In this document: piece after piece, positions 47,637 to 59,056 of the stretch
Layout of the letters: the number at the start of each line of letters is the position of its first letter
How positions within the stretch are numbered: the first letter of the stretch is position 1
NCBI RefSeq assembly: GCF_009720525.1
Contig: NZ_CP043930.1
Coordinates: 7,824,001-7,888,000 of the forward strand
Source of the DNA: Gimesia benthica
Lineage (GTDB): Bacteria; Planctomycetota; Planctomycetia; Planctomycetales; Planctomycetaceae
DNA length: 64,000 nt
Direction: 5' to 3'
Notes under the pieces: generated by a model
Seen by the model: only the letters and a program-made list of their open reading frames with translations
Database searches by the model: none
Told to the model about the DNA's origin: nothing
Made by a program: the position numbers and the translations under genes

Positions 47637-47837
47637 TTAGGATCCAGAGAGGAATCGACTGTTCGAGCCCCCTGATTTCGAGATGGGCACCTCAATCCGG
47701 GCCGAACAGCGGGGGCAATGCCCGGCGTAGGCACTCTGGTTGTGGTTTGCGTAGATTCTGCTGTAGACATTACAGCATTTGAAAAGAACTCCAACCGAGG
47801 GGCGCGGGGCGGGTTGGCGGGATTCCGCGTCGGTCAT
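47637..47837 (-). CDS. Small zinc-ribbon-like protein
   Basis: A 66-residue protein with two cysteine pairs, CC at 21-22 and CPRC at 41-44, separated by VYSRIYANHNQSAYAGH. This is the layout of a small zinc ribbon, and the ending GGSNSRF is a pattern I recall from short planctomycete proteins. ATG 47837 has GGAG six bases upstream. The gene begins only 14 bases after the terminator of the ATP synthase operon, on the same strand, so either read-through or a promoter inside the operon end would be needed. Function unknown. Confidence 0.6.
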   Translation of the reverse strand: MTDAESRQPAPRPSVGVLFKCCNVYSRIYANHNQSAYAGHCPRCSARIEVPISKSGGSNSRFLSGS

Positions 47838-47850
47838 GTACGGCTCCAGT

Positions 47851-47891
47851 AAAAAAATAAGCTGAAACGCGCGAGGCATTTCAGCTTATTT
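47851..47891 (-). terminator. Intrinsic terminator of the ATP synthase operon
   Basis: A perfect 13-bp stem (AAATAAGCTGAAA at 47855-47867 with TTTCAGCTTATTT at 47879-47891) has an 11-base loop. Read on the minus strand it runs into T7. It lies 51 bases after the atpC stop. Confidence 0.88.
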
Positions 47892-47941
47892 ATGAGATTC
47901 AGAGCTGTAGATCAAGATGTATCTGGAACCTGAAGTTCAGG

Positions 47942-48343
47942 TTATTTCTGATGGGCCAGTGCGAGCATCGCCCGGGCACGATCCTGATCCCGCTGACGGG
48001 CCTGGCACTGCTCATCGCCAACTGCGGTGCGATCGAGGGCTTCCTCGAGCATCTTTTCCGCATCGGCAGCATTCAGCTTGCTGGCCGGAATCGCCTGTTC
48101 GGTCAGAACAGAGATTACGGAGCCTTTGACCTGCAGGAAGCCGCCATCGACAAAGTAACGTTCTTCTTTACCGTCAGTGGCTTCAAACACCAGTTCGCCA
48201 TAACCCAGGCGTCCCACCATGGGCATACGACCGGGGAGAATTCCGATTTGACCGTCATACAGAGTACAACGCAGGCTCTGGATGGGTTGATCCAGCAGAG
48301 TCGTTTCCGGTGTGACTAATAACAGGCGAAATTCTTGAGCCAT
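47942..48343 (-). CDS. atpC: F1Fo ATP synthase epsilon subunit
   Basis: A 133-residue epsilon subunit of the F1 central stalk. The N-terminal beta-sandwich carries LLLVTPETTLLD, YDGQIGILPGRMPMVGRLGYGEL and YFVDGGFLQV, as expected. The C-terminal helical hairpin (about 90-133) is complete, with the Ala/Arg-rich helices that can inhibit ATP hydrolysis. I prefer the ATG at 48343 (MAQEFRLLL) over an upstream one at 48364, because it matches the usual family N-terminus. It is last in the operon and separated from atpD by a 30-bp near-palindrome. Confidence 0.93.
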   Translation of the reverse strand: MAQEFRLLLVTPETTLLDQPIQSLRCTLYDGQIGILPGRMPMVGRLGYGELVFEATDGKEERYFVDGGFLQVKGSVISVLTEQAIPASKLNAADAEKMLEEALDRTAVGDEQCQARQRDQDRARAMLALAHQK

Positions 48344-48384
48344 GGGTGCTCTAACCACATTCAAAACAGGATATTCAGATGGAA

Positions 48385-48414
48385 ATTGTGACCGAAACCA
48401 GTTTCGGTCACAAT
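48385..48414. repeat. 30-bp near-perfect palindrome between atpD and atpC
   Basis: The arms ATTGTGACCGAAAC (48385-48398) and GTTTCGGTCACAAT (48401-48414) pair over 14 bases around a 2-base centre. In mRNA this makes a stable hairpin in the 98-base gap. It is not followed by a T-run on the coding strand, so it is not a classical terminator. Confidence 0.85.
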
Positions 48415-48441
48415 CTGATCACGACGTTCGAAAACGTCTTA

Positions 48442-49920
<1,479 letters not shown>

Positions 49921-49966
49921 TCAATCTGTAAAAAACCATAATGTGCCATGCCGGGATGGCCGGAAA

Positions 49967-50839
49967 TTACTCGAGAGCTGCTGCCCCACCGATGATTTCC
50001 AGGATTTCCGATGTAATCTGGGTCTGTCGAGCCCGGTTGTACTGAGCCGACAGGGTTCCCACCATTTCATTCGCATTTTCCGTGGCGCCTTTCATGGCGA
50101 CCATGCGGGCAATCTGCTCACTCACCGCGGCATCAAGGAAGCACTTAAACAGGCGGGCCTTAAATGCAGTCGGAACGATTTCCTCAAGGATTTCCTGAGC
50201 AGAAGGCAGGAATTCATAGTCGTATTGTTCATCCGATTCAGTCTCTGATGTCTCCAGAGCACCAATCGGCAGCAGTGAGTGCACTACCGCTGCCTGGCGG
50301 GAAGACGAGATGAATTCGGTGTAGGCGACGTCGAGTCGATCGATTTTGCCTTCGATGTATTCCGTGATGTAACGGCTGGCCAGATCGTCTACTTCTTCAA
50401 AGGTCGGACGATCTTCGAAGTGCGTGTAGCTGTTGTCAGCCGTAACCCCCTGGAACTTCAAAAAGCTGATACCACGCTTACCGGAAACTTCCAGACGGAC
50501 ATTCTGTCCTTCGCTCTGCAGTTCCTGGTAACGCTTGAGTGCCAGTTTCAAAACGCCGGTGTTGTAACCGCCACACAATCCCCGGTTGGATGTCAGCACG
50601 AGCAGTACCGAGTTCTTTTCGGTTTCATGTTTTTCCAGCAGGGGATGGTGGAATTCCAGATTTGCCTGGGACAGATCGGCGACGAGCTCGGAAATCTTGC
50701 GGGTATAGGCAGCAGCTTCCGCAGCACGGTCCATGGCTTTCTTGAATCGCGCGGTGGCGATCAATTCCATGGTCCGTGTGATCTTACGGATGTTTTTAAC
50801 TGCCTTTAATCGTTTGACGATGGCACGTGCTTTGGCCAT
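49967..50839 (-). CDS. atpG: F1Fo ATP synthase gamma subunit
   Basis: The 290-residue rotary shaft of F1. The N-terminal helix (KAIVKRLKAVKNIRKITRTMELIATARFKKA) and the C-terminal helix (MVAMKGATENANEMVGTL, then ARQTQITSEILEIIGGA) are both typical. The central Rossmann-like part has VLLVLTSNRGLCGGYNT. It sits between atpA and atpD as usual. Confidence 0.97.
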   Translation of the reverse strand: MAKARAIVKRLKAVKNIRKITRTMELIATARFKKAMDRAAEAAAYTRKISELVADLSQANLEFHHPLLEKHETEKNSVLLVLTSNRGLCGGYNTGVLKLALKRYQELQSEGQNVRLEVSGKRGISFLKFQGVTADNSYTHFEDRPTFEEVDDLASRYITEYIEGKIDRLDVAYTEFISSSRQAAVVHSLLPIGALETSETESDEQYDYEFLPSAQEILEEIVPTAFKARLFKCFLDAAVSEQIARMVAMKGATENANEMVGTLSAQYNRARQTQITSEILEIIGGAAALE

Positions 50840-50897
50840 TAGATTCTAAACCTGTTTTCGATTAACTGTGCAAGCAATGAATACGGTAACGAGTCGA

Positions 50898-53019
<2,122 letters not shown>

Positions 53020-53086
53020 AACTCACTGCTAAAGGATGAATACTTCAAACTTGATACAACAGGTTTGAAAAAGTTTTGTCGTTAGT

Positions 53087-53713
53087 TCAGTTCGAACTTC
53101 CGGAAATCTGTGCCAGAGCTTCTTCAACGAGCCGATCACGATCGGACTCGTTGAGGGCACGCCCCAGTACAAGCTCGGTAGCATCGATTACGCGGGAGTT
53201 CATCTGATCGAACAGATCTTTCAATGCCAGTTCCCGGGCACGTTCGATTTCATCGACAGCATGAGCTTTAATTGACTCTGCTTCCTGGCGTGCCTGTTCG
53301 AGTACATCCTGCTTGATGCGCTCTGCATCGGAGCGGGCCTCGACCATCATTGCCTGGATTTCGTCCTGAGCTGCTTCAATCTTTCGGGTATGCTCTTTAA
53401 CCAGTTCTTCAGACTCTCGTTGTTTTGATTCTGCATCGCTGATAGCCGTGACAACCCGCTGTTCCCGTTCGTCCAGAGCCTGGATAAGTGGTCCCCAGGC
53501 AAATGACTTGAGTACAACGATGAATGCCACGAACACAACGAATGACCATAATGCCAGGTCGGTTTTCCAGTGCAGGGGCGGGCCTGCATGGTGACCTGCG
53601 TCTTCTGCTGCATACAAGGATGCATCTGAGCCCAGCAGGGCAGTACCCAGAATCACGCCGCCGAATACCAGCAGCATGATCATGCATCGGCTTGAAAAAA
53701 GACTTTTAAACAT
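53087..53713 (-). CDS. atpF: F1Fo ATP synthase b subunit with N-terminal presequence
   Basis: A 208-residue b subunit. The usual membrane helix (LALWSFVVFVAFIVVLKSFAW, about 56-76) and the long charged peripheral-stalk helix (about 85-200) are present. Before them is an additional 40-residue N-terminal segment: a hydrophobic stretch (MIMLLVFGGVILGTALLG) ending LYAAED, which looks like a cleavable signal peptide, then a His-rich linker. ATG 53713 was chosen over GTG 53728; neither has a strong ribosome binding site. Confidence 0.93.
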   Translation of the reverse strand: MFKSLFSSRCMIMLLVFGGVILGTALLGSDASLYAAEDAGHHAGPPLHWKTDLALWSFVVFVAFIVVLKSFAWGPLIQALDEREQRVVTAISDAESKQRESEELVKEHTRKIEAAQDEIQAMMVEARSDAERIKQDVLEQARQEAESIKAHAVDEIERARELALKDLFDQMNSRVIDATELVLGRALNESDRDRLVEEALAQISGSSN

Positions 53714-53821
53714 GATCAAAAATCTCACATTGTTGTCTGAAGGAGGTTAAAGATATTGCTCGAAATAACGTCAGCGGTTCATGCCTGACGATTCGACCGT
53801 CTGTTCTCTGCCTGAGCAGAA

Positions 53822-54139
53822 TCAGATCAGACAGATGATGAGCGCGAAGAAGGTAGCACCTTCGATCAACGCTGCAGCAATAATCATTGCAGTCTGAATC
53901 TTACCACCGGCTTCTGGCTGACGGGCGATTGCTTCAACAGCAGATGCACCGATTTTGCCAATCCCCAGAGCAGCACCAATAATGGTGATACCAGCACCGA
54001 TGGCACCCAGAGAGATACCAGCTGCCTGTGCTGCTGCAGCACCTTCTTCAGCTGCGCCACCTTCTTGAGCCAATGCTGGAACAGCTGTGGCCAATACAAC
54101 AACACATGTCACGCACATAATCCGTAAAGCCTGGATCAT
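53822..54139 (-). CDS. atpE: F1Fo ATP synthase c subunit with signal peptide
   Basis: A 105-residue c-ring subunit. The mature two-helix hairpin (about 38-105) has the Gly-rich first helix, the loop ARQPE and the ion-binding Glu in ALIEGATFF. The residue after that Glu is Gly, and the helix-1 Gln and Ser/Thr pattern of sodium-type rings is absent, so protons are the likely ion. The first 25 residues (MCVTCVVVLATAVPALAQ) look like a cleavable signal peptide, followed by an Ala/Glu-rich spacer. The ATG at 54139 has AGGGGA upstream. Confidence 0.95.
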   Translation of the reverse strand: MIQALRIMCVTCVVVLATAVPALAQEGGAAEEGAAAAQAAGISLGAIGAGITIIGAALGIGKIGASAVEAIARQPEAGGKIQTAMIIAAALIEGATFFALIICLI

Positions 54140-54221
54140 TGTAATTATCCCCTGACCTTTCTCAACGAGGAACACTCTAGAAATATACACAGCAAGTCTG
54201 AGTCAGATACCGACGGACATC

Positions 54222-55088
54222 TCAGTGAGGATGTACTGCGGTTCCGATAAACAGAGTTGCAAGAAACGCAAAAACATATGCCTGCAGGAACGCAACAAAC
54301 AGTTCCAGCAGACCAACGAGGACCTGGGCAATGATACTGGATGGCATCACTACGGCCCACATACTTGAATCAGCAGTCAAAGCGATGAAGCCGAGGAAGA
54401 CGGCAATCACGGTATGACCTGCCATGATATTGGCAAACAATCGAATGGCCAGTACAGCATGCTTAATCAGAAAGCCGACCAGCTCGATCACCCAGATCAT
54501 GGGGACCAGAATAATCTTAAGTAGGAAAGGCAGTTCCATCGACGGTGCCAGCGACATCCAGAAGCGGAAGAAACCCAGTTCTCTGACGCCGTACATGATG
54601 ACGGCACAGAATGTGGTGAATGCCAGTGCAATCGTCACGTTCAACTCGCCTGTTGCGGAACCCAGCCAGGGAATCGCACCCAGCAGGTTGCAGATCAGGA
54701 CGTAGAAGAAGCAGGAGAGAACGAACGGCAGATATTTATCGGCAGGGTGTCCTACCTGTTGTTCGTGGTGATGACCATGATCATGATCGTCATCATCGTG
54801 GTGATGTCCTTCACCAATTGTTGGCCGGACGACTTCGTCCCGAATGTAGATTACGATGGATTCCCAGAAGTTCCACCAGCGTCCGGTGACGACCTGACCG
54901 CCTGCAGCCCGTTTCGCCAGTCCCCGGAAAACAAAGAACAGGAATGCGACTGCGATCAGCTGAAGCAGCATGAATTTCGTAACCTGAAATCCCATGAATT
55001 CCGGTAGATGAACTTTCAAACCGGAGGGAAGGTCGAAATGAGCGAAATCGCGAACATGATGGAAGGTATCAGAGTGACCCGCGGCCAT
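54222..55088 (-). CDS. atpB: F1Fo ATP synthase a subunit with a His/Asp-rich insertion
   Basis: The 288-residue stator membrane subunit that forms the proton half-channels. The essential Arg is in LAIRLFANIMAGHT (about residue 220), and the other membrane helices are in their usual places. An insertion between the first two helices (about 93-115) is almost only His, Asp and Glu (HHHDDDDHDHGHHHEQQ), and the very N-terminus also has several His. Such a loop could bind metal ions or buffer protons at the membrane surface, but this is inference. It starts the Fo part after atpI. Confidence 0.95.
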   Translation of the reverse strand: MAAGHSDTFHHVRDFAHFDLPSGLKVHLPEFMGFQVTKFMLLQLIAVAFLFFVFRGLAKRAAGGQVVTGRWWNFWESIVIYIRDEVVRPTIGEGHHHDDDDHDHGHHHEQQVGHPADKYLPFVLSCFFYVLICNLLGAIPWLGSATGELNVTIALAFTTFCAVIMYGVRELGFFRFWMSLAPSMELPFLLKIILVPMIWVIELVGFLIKHAVLAIRLFANIMAGHTVIAVFLGFIALTADSSMWAVVMPSSIIAQVLVGLLELFVAFLQAYVFAFLATLFIGTAVHPH

Positions 55089-55137
55089 TGCTTCAGCTCG
55101 ATATTAAAAAATGTTTCTGATCAAAACTCTGTTTACT

Positions 55138-55539
55138 CTAAACGGCTTCGGCAGAGTACCGAACGAGCAGTAAGGTTTCAACCAATAGAGACGCAAAGTA
55201 ACAAATCAATAACCAAATCAAAAATTCGGGTAAACCAAAATCAGGTTTGACTTTCAAAATGATCAATGCCCCGAGCCCGACGGTCATCAGTCGCAGTAAG
55301 GTGGAGATACCCACGATTGCAACAGGAGCGATTTCACGATTCAGAAATCCGACCACAGGAAAGAGAACCAGTCCCGGAATCAGACAGAGCAGGGTGGCAT
55401 AGGTTAAGCCTTCCACTGCAAGAGGGCCAACCAGTCGCTGAGCCGGCAGATAAAGCACTGCAAACAGACCCAACAGTGTAGCGGTAAGGATGCCGCACTG
55501 TTTGAAAGCTGAATCTGATGTCTTTGGCGTTGATTGCAT
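55138..55539 (-). CDS. atpI: ATP synthase subunit I-like membrane protein
   Basis: A 133-residue protein with four hydrophobic segments (about 17-33, 43-65, 71-90 and 101-125), matching the small AtpI family that helps assemble the c-ring or brings magnesium to it. It is recognised mainly by its hydrophobic profile and its position between atpZ and atpB. The sequence itself is poorly conserved. Confidence 0.75.
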   Translation of the reverse strand: MQSTPKTSDSAFKQCGILTATLLGLFAVLYLPAQRLVGPLAVEGLTYATLLCLIPGLVLFPVVGFLNREIAPVAIVGISTLLRLMTVGLGALIILKVKPDFGLPEFLIWLLICYFASLLVETLLLVRYSAEAV

Positions 55540-55589
55540 GGTCAGCGGGTAGTGTTGTGTGTATTACTGGCGGTTATCATTCGAGAGAT

Positions 55590-55895
55590 TCAGGAGTCTG
55601 TTGCAGACGATTGGTCATCTCTCTGATTTGAATTCTTCTTGTCGGTTGACCGATCTTTCCTTTTTCGTTCCTTCTGCTCGGCTTCTTTAGCCATTTGCAG
55701 CAAATGCATCATCCCGGCTATAAAACCAAACACTGCACCAACTGCGGTCAGCCAGGGTAGTGTCCCCCACTGCTTGTCGAGCCAATAACCCAGAAAAGCA
55801 GGTAGCACCATTTCCAGACTGACTGTTGTCAGGCGGCTGACCCATTGATGGGCTTCTACCATTGCAGAACGACCGCGCCGGTCCGGTTGAGGCAT
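55590..55895 (-). CDS. atpZ: AtpZ-like small membrane protein
   Basis: A 101-residue protein with two membrane helices (about 26-46 and 50-72) and a highly charged Lys/Arg/Asp tail. The stretch LEMVLPAFLGYWLDKQWGTLPW, then VFGFIAGMMHLLQM, is the usual AtpZ pattern. AtpZ works with AtpI in ATP synthase assembly and ion uptake. The start is uncertain: ATG 55895 is taken, but neither it nor the in-frame GTG 55949 has a good ribosome binding site, and a later ATG also fits. It is the first gene of the operon. Confidence 0.78.
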   Translation of the reverse strand: MPQPDRRGRSAMVEAHQWVSRLTTVSLEMVLPAFLGYWLDKQWGTLPWLTAVGAVFGFIAGMMHLLQMAKEAEQKERKRKDRSTDKKNSNQRDDQSSATDS

Positions 55896-55949
55896 GGAGG
55901 TTGCTTTCGATGATGTATCAAAAACAGAAGATCGTGTCGCAGTCAGCAC

Positions 55950-56815
55950 GTACTTAAAGAACCAATCCGAACTGACTTGTTCAGACTGTAAAGAGATGTC
56001 TCCCAGGAGTCAAAGTATCTGCAACCTGAAATACGTGATTACCGGTTTTCTCAAAATTGGCATTCTGGATACGGGGGGTCTATTAGTCGTAAGAATAGAT
56101 CTGTGCTACCGAGATCATTCTGTAGTTTGCAGGCGACGGTTACAAGGGAGTCTGCTGATCTGAAATCAGTACAACCACTTAGACTCTGGGCAGGACGGGA
56201 AATGTGTAGCGTATGATCACGTGGGGTATTGTCGAGCAGGCTCTTGGCCAACACTATGAATTTTTGATGAGACTAAATTCTTAAGTGGTTGTTATATAAA
56301 GGGATGGTGAACGTCCTGATAAGTTTTTGTATAATTGGAAATGCCACATTAGTTGCTTTTTATCAACGCCCGTGTTAAAAAGTGTCCTAACGCTTCAAAC
56401 ATGTTTCATGTGTCAGCAGACATCTCAAACACCGTTCAAACGCGTTTCCAGACCCGGTAATCATCGCTTTACCAGACTGTATACGACGATTTGTGACTGT
56501 TTAGACGTGCAGACTTGAAGGGTAGGGAATCTCAGGACGAACTCTTGGGTTCAGTTCTGGTTCCTGAAAGTGAGAATTACTACTAGTGGCTTTCTGTTCT
56601 GGGAGAGTAGCGTCCTGGTCGAAATATTGATTTGACGTTTACAAGGTGTTCATACCATTCGGGCCGTTAGCATCAAAGGATTTATGTGGTCTGCGGCCAT
56701 AAGAGTGTGTGGAACGGGGCAGATATGCTTTACATTGATCCTGAGTGTCATGGAAGACTAAGAGCATGATCAAGACGCCGACCAGTGTCTTGGTTGATTT
56801 TGGGAGTCATTCCAA
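55950..56815. other. 866-bp region with no recognised gene
   Basis: The gap between the divergent atp operon and the DUF4912 gene has low GC compared with its neighbours. Only a 63-codon frame (56327-56518), Cys- and Thr-rich and without a ribosome binding site, is open for any length. A TTGACG (56632-56637) followed by TACCAT 15 bases later is a weak promoter candidate for the plus-strand gene. I recognise no tRNA, tmRNA, 6S or RNase P motif; an unknown small RNA is possible. Confidence 0.45.
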
Positions 56816-57943
56816 ATGTCCCCAGCGATTCTAAAGTCCCTTGAGAGTCAAACACGTCGCGATTTAGCGGCGACCGCCAAATCTCACGGAATTGCAGGCT
56901 GGCACGGTATGCGTAAGCAAGAACTGGTCAATGCCATTGCTAAAATCAAGATGGCGAAGTCCAAGCCCAAACGCAAAACCACCACTGCCAGCAATAAAAA
57001 ATCTACCAGTTCCTCACCAACCCCTTCGTCTACTCCGAACCCGGCAGCTGTCCCTGCTTATCCCTCTCAGAATTCGACCACTCAAACTCCTTCCGAACAG
57101 CCGGCTCGGATCCAGAAGCTTCTCAAATCGAATAGTCAGAAGCCTCAGAGTGATCGAATGCTCCCCACTTCAGAATCAGTTGAGACAAAACTCACCGCAC
57201 AGGTCAAAGACTCTCACTGGTTAATGGCGAACTGGACAATTACCCAATCCAGTCTGGATCGGGCCAAAGCAGCCCTGGGGGCCTACTGGTATCAGGCCGT
57301 TCCGGTGATTCGTGTCTACGACATCACAACCAACGAAAACAGCCGTACCAGCAAAGCCTATGTGAAAGATGTCGAAGTCAAAATTGATTCCGGTCTGTGG
57401 TTTGTGCAGATCGATCAACCGGCCCGCTCTTACAAGCTGCAACTGGGTTTTGTGACTCCGCAAAACAAGTTTTTCGGACTGGTCTACTCGCACAAACTCA
57501 CACCTCCGATGCCGGAAGTCTGTGATAAAGGCGGACGCATCAAGCGTCGACTGGACAACAACTATTCCGCAACCCGTTCGCGGCGTTATACGTCCCGTGC
57601 GGAAAACGGAAATGGCGTTCCCTCACGACTCGCATTACCTTTAAGTCTGGATCCCAGCGGCGAATCAAACGGTTCCCGTGCCAAGCAGGCGAAAAAGGAA
57701 TTCCATGTTGAAACGGAACTGTTGATTCACGGCACTTCCGATCCCCAGGCAGAAGTGACACTGCTCGGCGAAAAGATCCCGGTCAGCAAGGAAGGGCGTT
57801 TTGCCCTGCGGTTAAGCCTGCCCAACGGGCGTCAGGTGATCCCTGCAGTCAACACCTCATCCAATAAGCGACGTCAGCAGACAATCGTTCTGGCCATCGA
57901 ACGGAATACCAAAGATCTGGAACCCGTTCAACTCGACGAATAA
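56816..57943 (+). CDS. DUF4912 protein with N-terminal Rho-N/SAP-like motif
   Basis: A 375-residue cytoplasmic-looking protein. Residues about 5-45 (ESQTRRDLAATAKSHGIAGWHGMRKQELVNAI) are of the SAP/Rho-N helix-extended-loop-helix type, which often contacts nucleic acid. A Ser/Thr/Pro/Lys-rich linker (about 46-125) follows. The DUF4912 domain (about 132-240) has HWLMANWTIT, YWYQAVPVIRVYDIT, WFVQIDQPARSYKLQLGF. The C-terminal part is basic, then a short beta-rich segment (ELLIHGTSDPQAEVTLLGEKIPV) resembling a carbohydrate- or Ig-like strand pair. GGGAG lies eleven bases upstream. Function is unknown; the domain is shared by several bacterial phyla. Confidence 0.8.
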   Translation: MSPAILKSLESQTRRDLAATAKSHGIAGWHGMRKQELVNAIAKIKMAKSKPKRKTTTASNKKSTSSSPTPSSTPNPAAVPAYPSQNSTTQTPSEQPARIQKLLKSNSQKPQSDRMLPTSESVETKLTAQVKDSHWLMANWTITQSSLDRAKAALGAYWYQAVPVIRVYDITTNENSRTSKAYVKDVEVKIDSGLWFVQIDQPARSYKLQLGFVTPQNKFFGLVYSHKLTPPMPEVCDKGGRIKRRLDNNYSATRSRRYTSRAENGNGVPSRLALPLSLDPSGESNGSRAKQAKKEFHVETELLIHGTSDPQAEVTLLGEKIPVSKEGRFALRLSLPNGRQVIPAVNTSSNKRRQQTIVLAIERNTKDLEPVQLDE

Positions 57944-57970
57944 CTGGAATTTGCGCTCGCCTCGCCAGAT

Positions 57971-57999
57971 GACTGACAGAGTGCGCTTCTCTGTCAGTC
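57971..57999. terminator. Hairpin at convergent gene ends
   Basis: A perfect 11-bp stem (GACTGACAGAG at 57971-57981 with CTCTGTCAGTC at 57989-57999) has a 7-base loop. It spans the stop codon of the radical SAM gene. No T-run follows on either strand, so termination strength is uncertain. Confidence 0.5.
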
Positions 58000-58863
58000 G
58001 GCGTTGCCGTAATAGACTTCGGTCATCAATCCGGTCGCTTCGCGCACTTTGCGGGCAATCTCGTCGACCTGTCCTGACTTGAGGGAAGTCACATAAGCTT
58101 CCGCGGTACTGCGGGCAATCGTATAGACCTGCACCAGCTTGATCTGTCCTCCCGCAGCGACGAATTCATTCAGACGCGCGCAATAAGCGTCGATTTCCGC
58201 ATCACTCGGCGGCTCCTCATTCACGAGCATGAACAGGCTCTGAATCACAATTGGCCGCTGTTTTGCAGCTGCAGTGATGTTCTCCAGGATCTGTGAAAAT
58301 CGGATTTTCGTGCGATCGATGAGTTTAAAGTACTCTTCCGTTCCCGCATCCAGTTTCGCCCAGACCTCTCCCTGATTCTCATCGAAAATCTTCAAGGCTG
58401 CCTGTGTGCCCGGTCGGTGAAACATGCTCGCATTGCTGATCAGGACCAGCTTGACGTCATTTGCGCCATGCTTGTGCTTAAGATCAGCAACAGCAGCGAC
58501 AATCTGGTCAAAGTTCTTGTAAGTTGTCGGCTCCCCATCACCGGAAAAGGCGATGTCATTCAGGCGGCGTAATTCCTGGGGGACTGATTGGAACTTTTCA
58601 TCCTGGTAGATCTCACCACTCAGCACGAACTTGAGCATATGATCGAGCTCCTGCAGCAGCTGATCGAAGCCCACGAATCGTGTTTCTGACTCCTCGCGGC
58701 GATCCACCTGACAATAGATACAGTCAAAGTTGCAGATCTTGTCCGGATTCAGGTTCACGCCGATTGAAATTCCCTTACTCCGCCGGGATAAAACCGGGTA
58801 AACAAACTTATTCTCGTGATAAGTTCGCTGGTGCTGGGAGTGCAGGGGGAGTGAAGAAGTCAT
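57994..58863 (-). CDS. Radical SAM protein (COG0731-like)
   Basis: A 289-residue radical SAM enzyme with the cluster motif CNFDCIYC (C44, C48, C51), preceded by a SRRSKGISIGVNLNPDKI stretch that I associate with the COG0731 group (related to wyosine-type enzymes). The SAM-binding GDGEPTTY motif (about residue 100) and a conserved VLISNASMF strand follow. The substrate is unknown; the group includes many unassigned proteins. It is convergent with the DUF4912 gene. Confidence 0.82.
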   Translation of the reverse strand: MTSSLPLHSQHQRTYHENKFVYPVLSRRSKGISIGVNLNPDKICNFDCIYCQVDRREESETRFVGFDQLLQELDHMLKFVLSGEIYQDEKFQSVPQELRRLNDIAFSGDGEPTTYKNFDQIVAAVADLKHKHGANDVKLVLISNASMFHRPGTQAALKIFDENQGEVWAKLDAGTEEYFKLIDRTKIRFSQILENITAAAKQRPIVIQSLFMLVNEEPPSDAEIDAYCARLNEFVAAGGQIKLVQVYTIARSTAEAYVTSLKSGQVDEIARKVREATGLMTEVYYGNAD

Positions 58864-58987
58864 GATTCGATTTCCCGTGAAAAGACAGCGGTTCTACCTG
58901 TTTTATATGAGTCGTCACCCGGAAAGACAAGAGGCCGCTGGTAAGTTATCGCCCGGCAGTGAGTGGAATCGTGAAGTTCAGTCAAAT

Positions 58988-59027
58988 AAAAAACGCGTCG
59001 GGAACAGAGATCCGTTCCCGACGCGTT
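58988..59027 (-). terminator. Strong intrinsic terminator of the ilv genes
   Basis: A perfect 14-bp GC-rich stem (AACGCGTCGGGAAC at 58992-59005 with GTTCCCGACGCGTT at 59014-59027) has an 8-base loop. On the minus strand it runs into T6. It lies 30 bases after the ilvC stop. Confidence 0.9.
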
Positions 59028-59056
59028 GCGATGTCATTCGATGGAATTGACCTGGA

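Noticed and set aside
56327-56518. 63-codon frame in the gap before the DUF4912 gene
   Set aside because: No ribosome binding site, Cys/Thr-rich unlike nearby proteins, and no motif.
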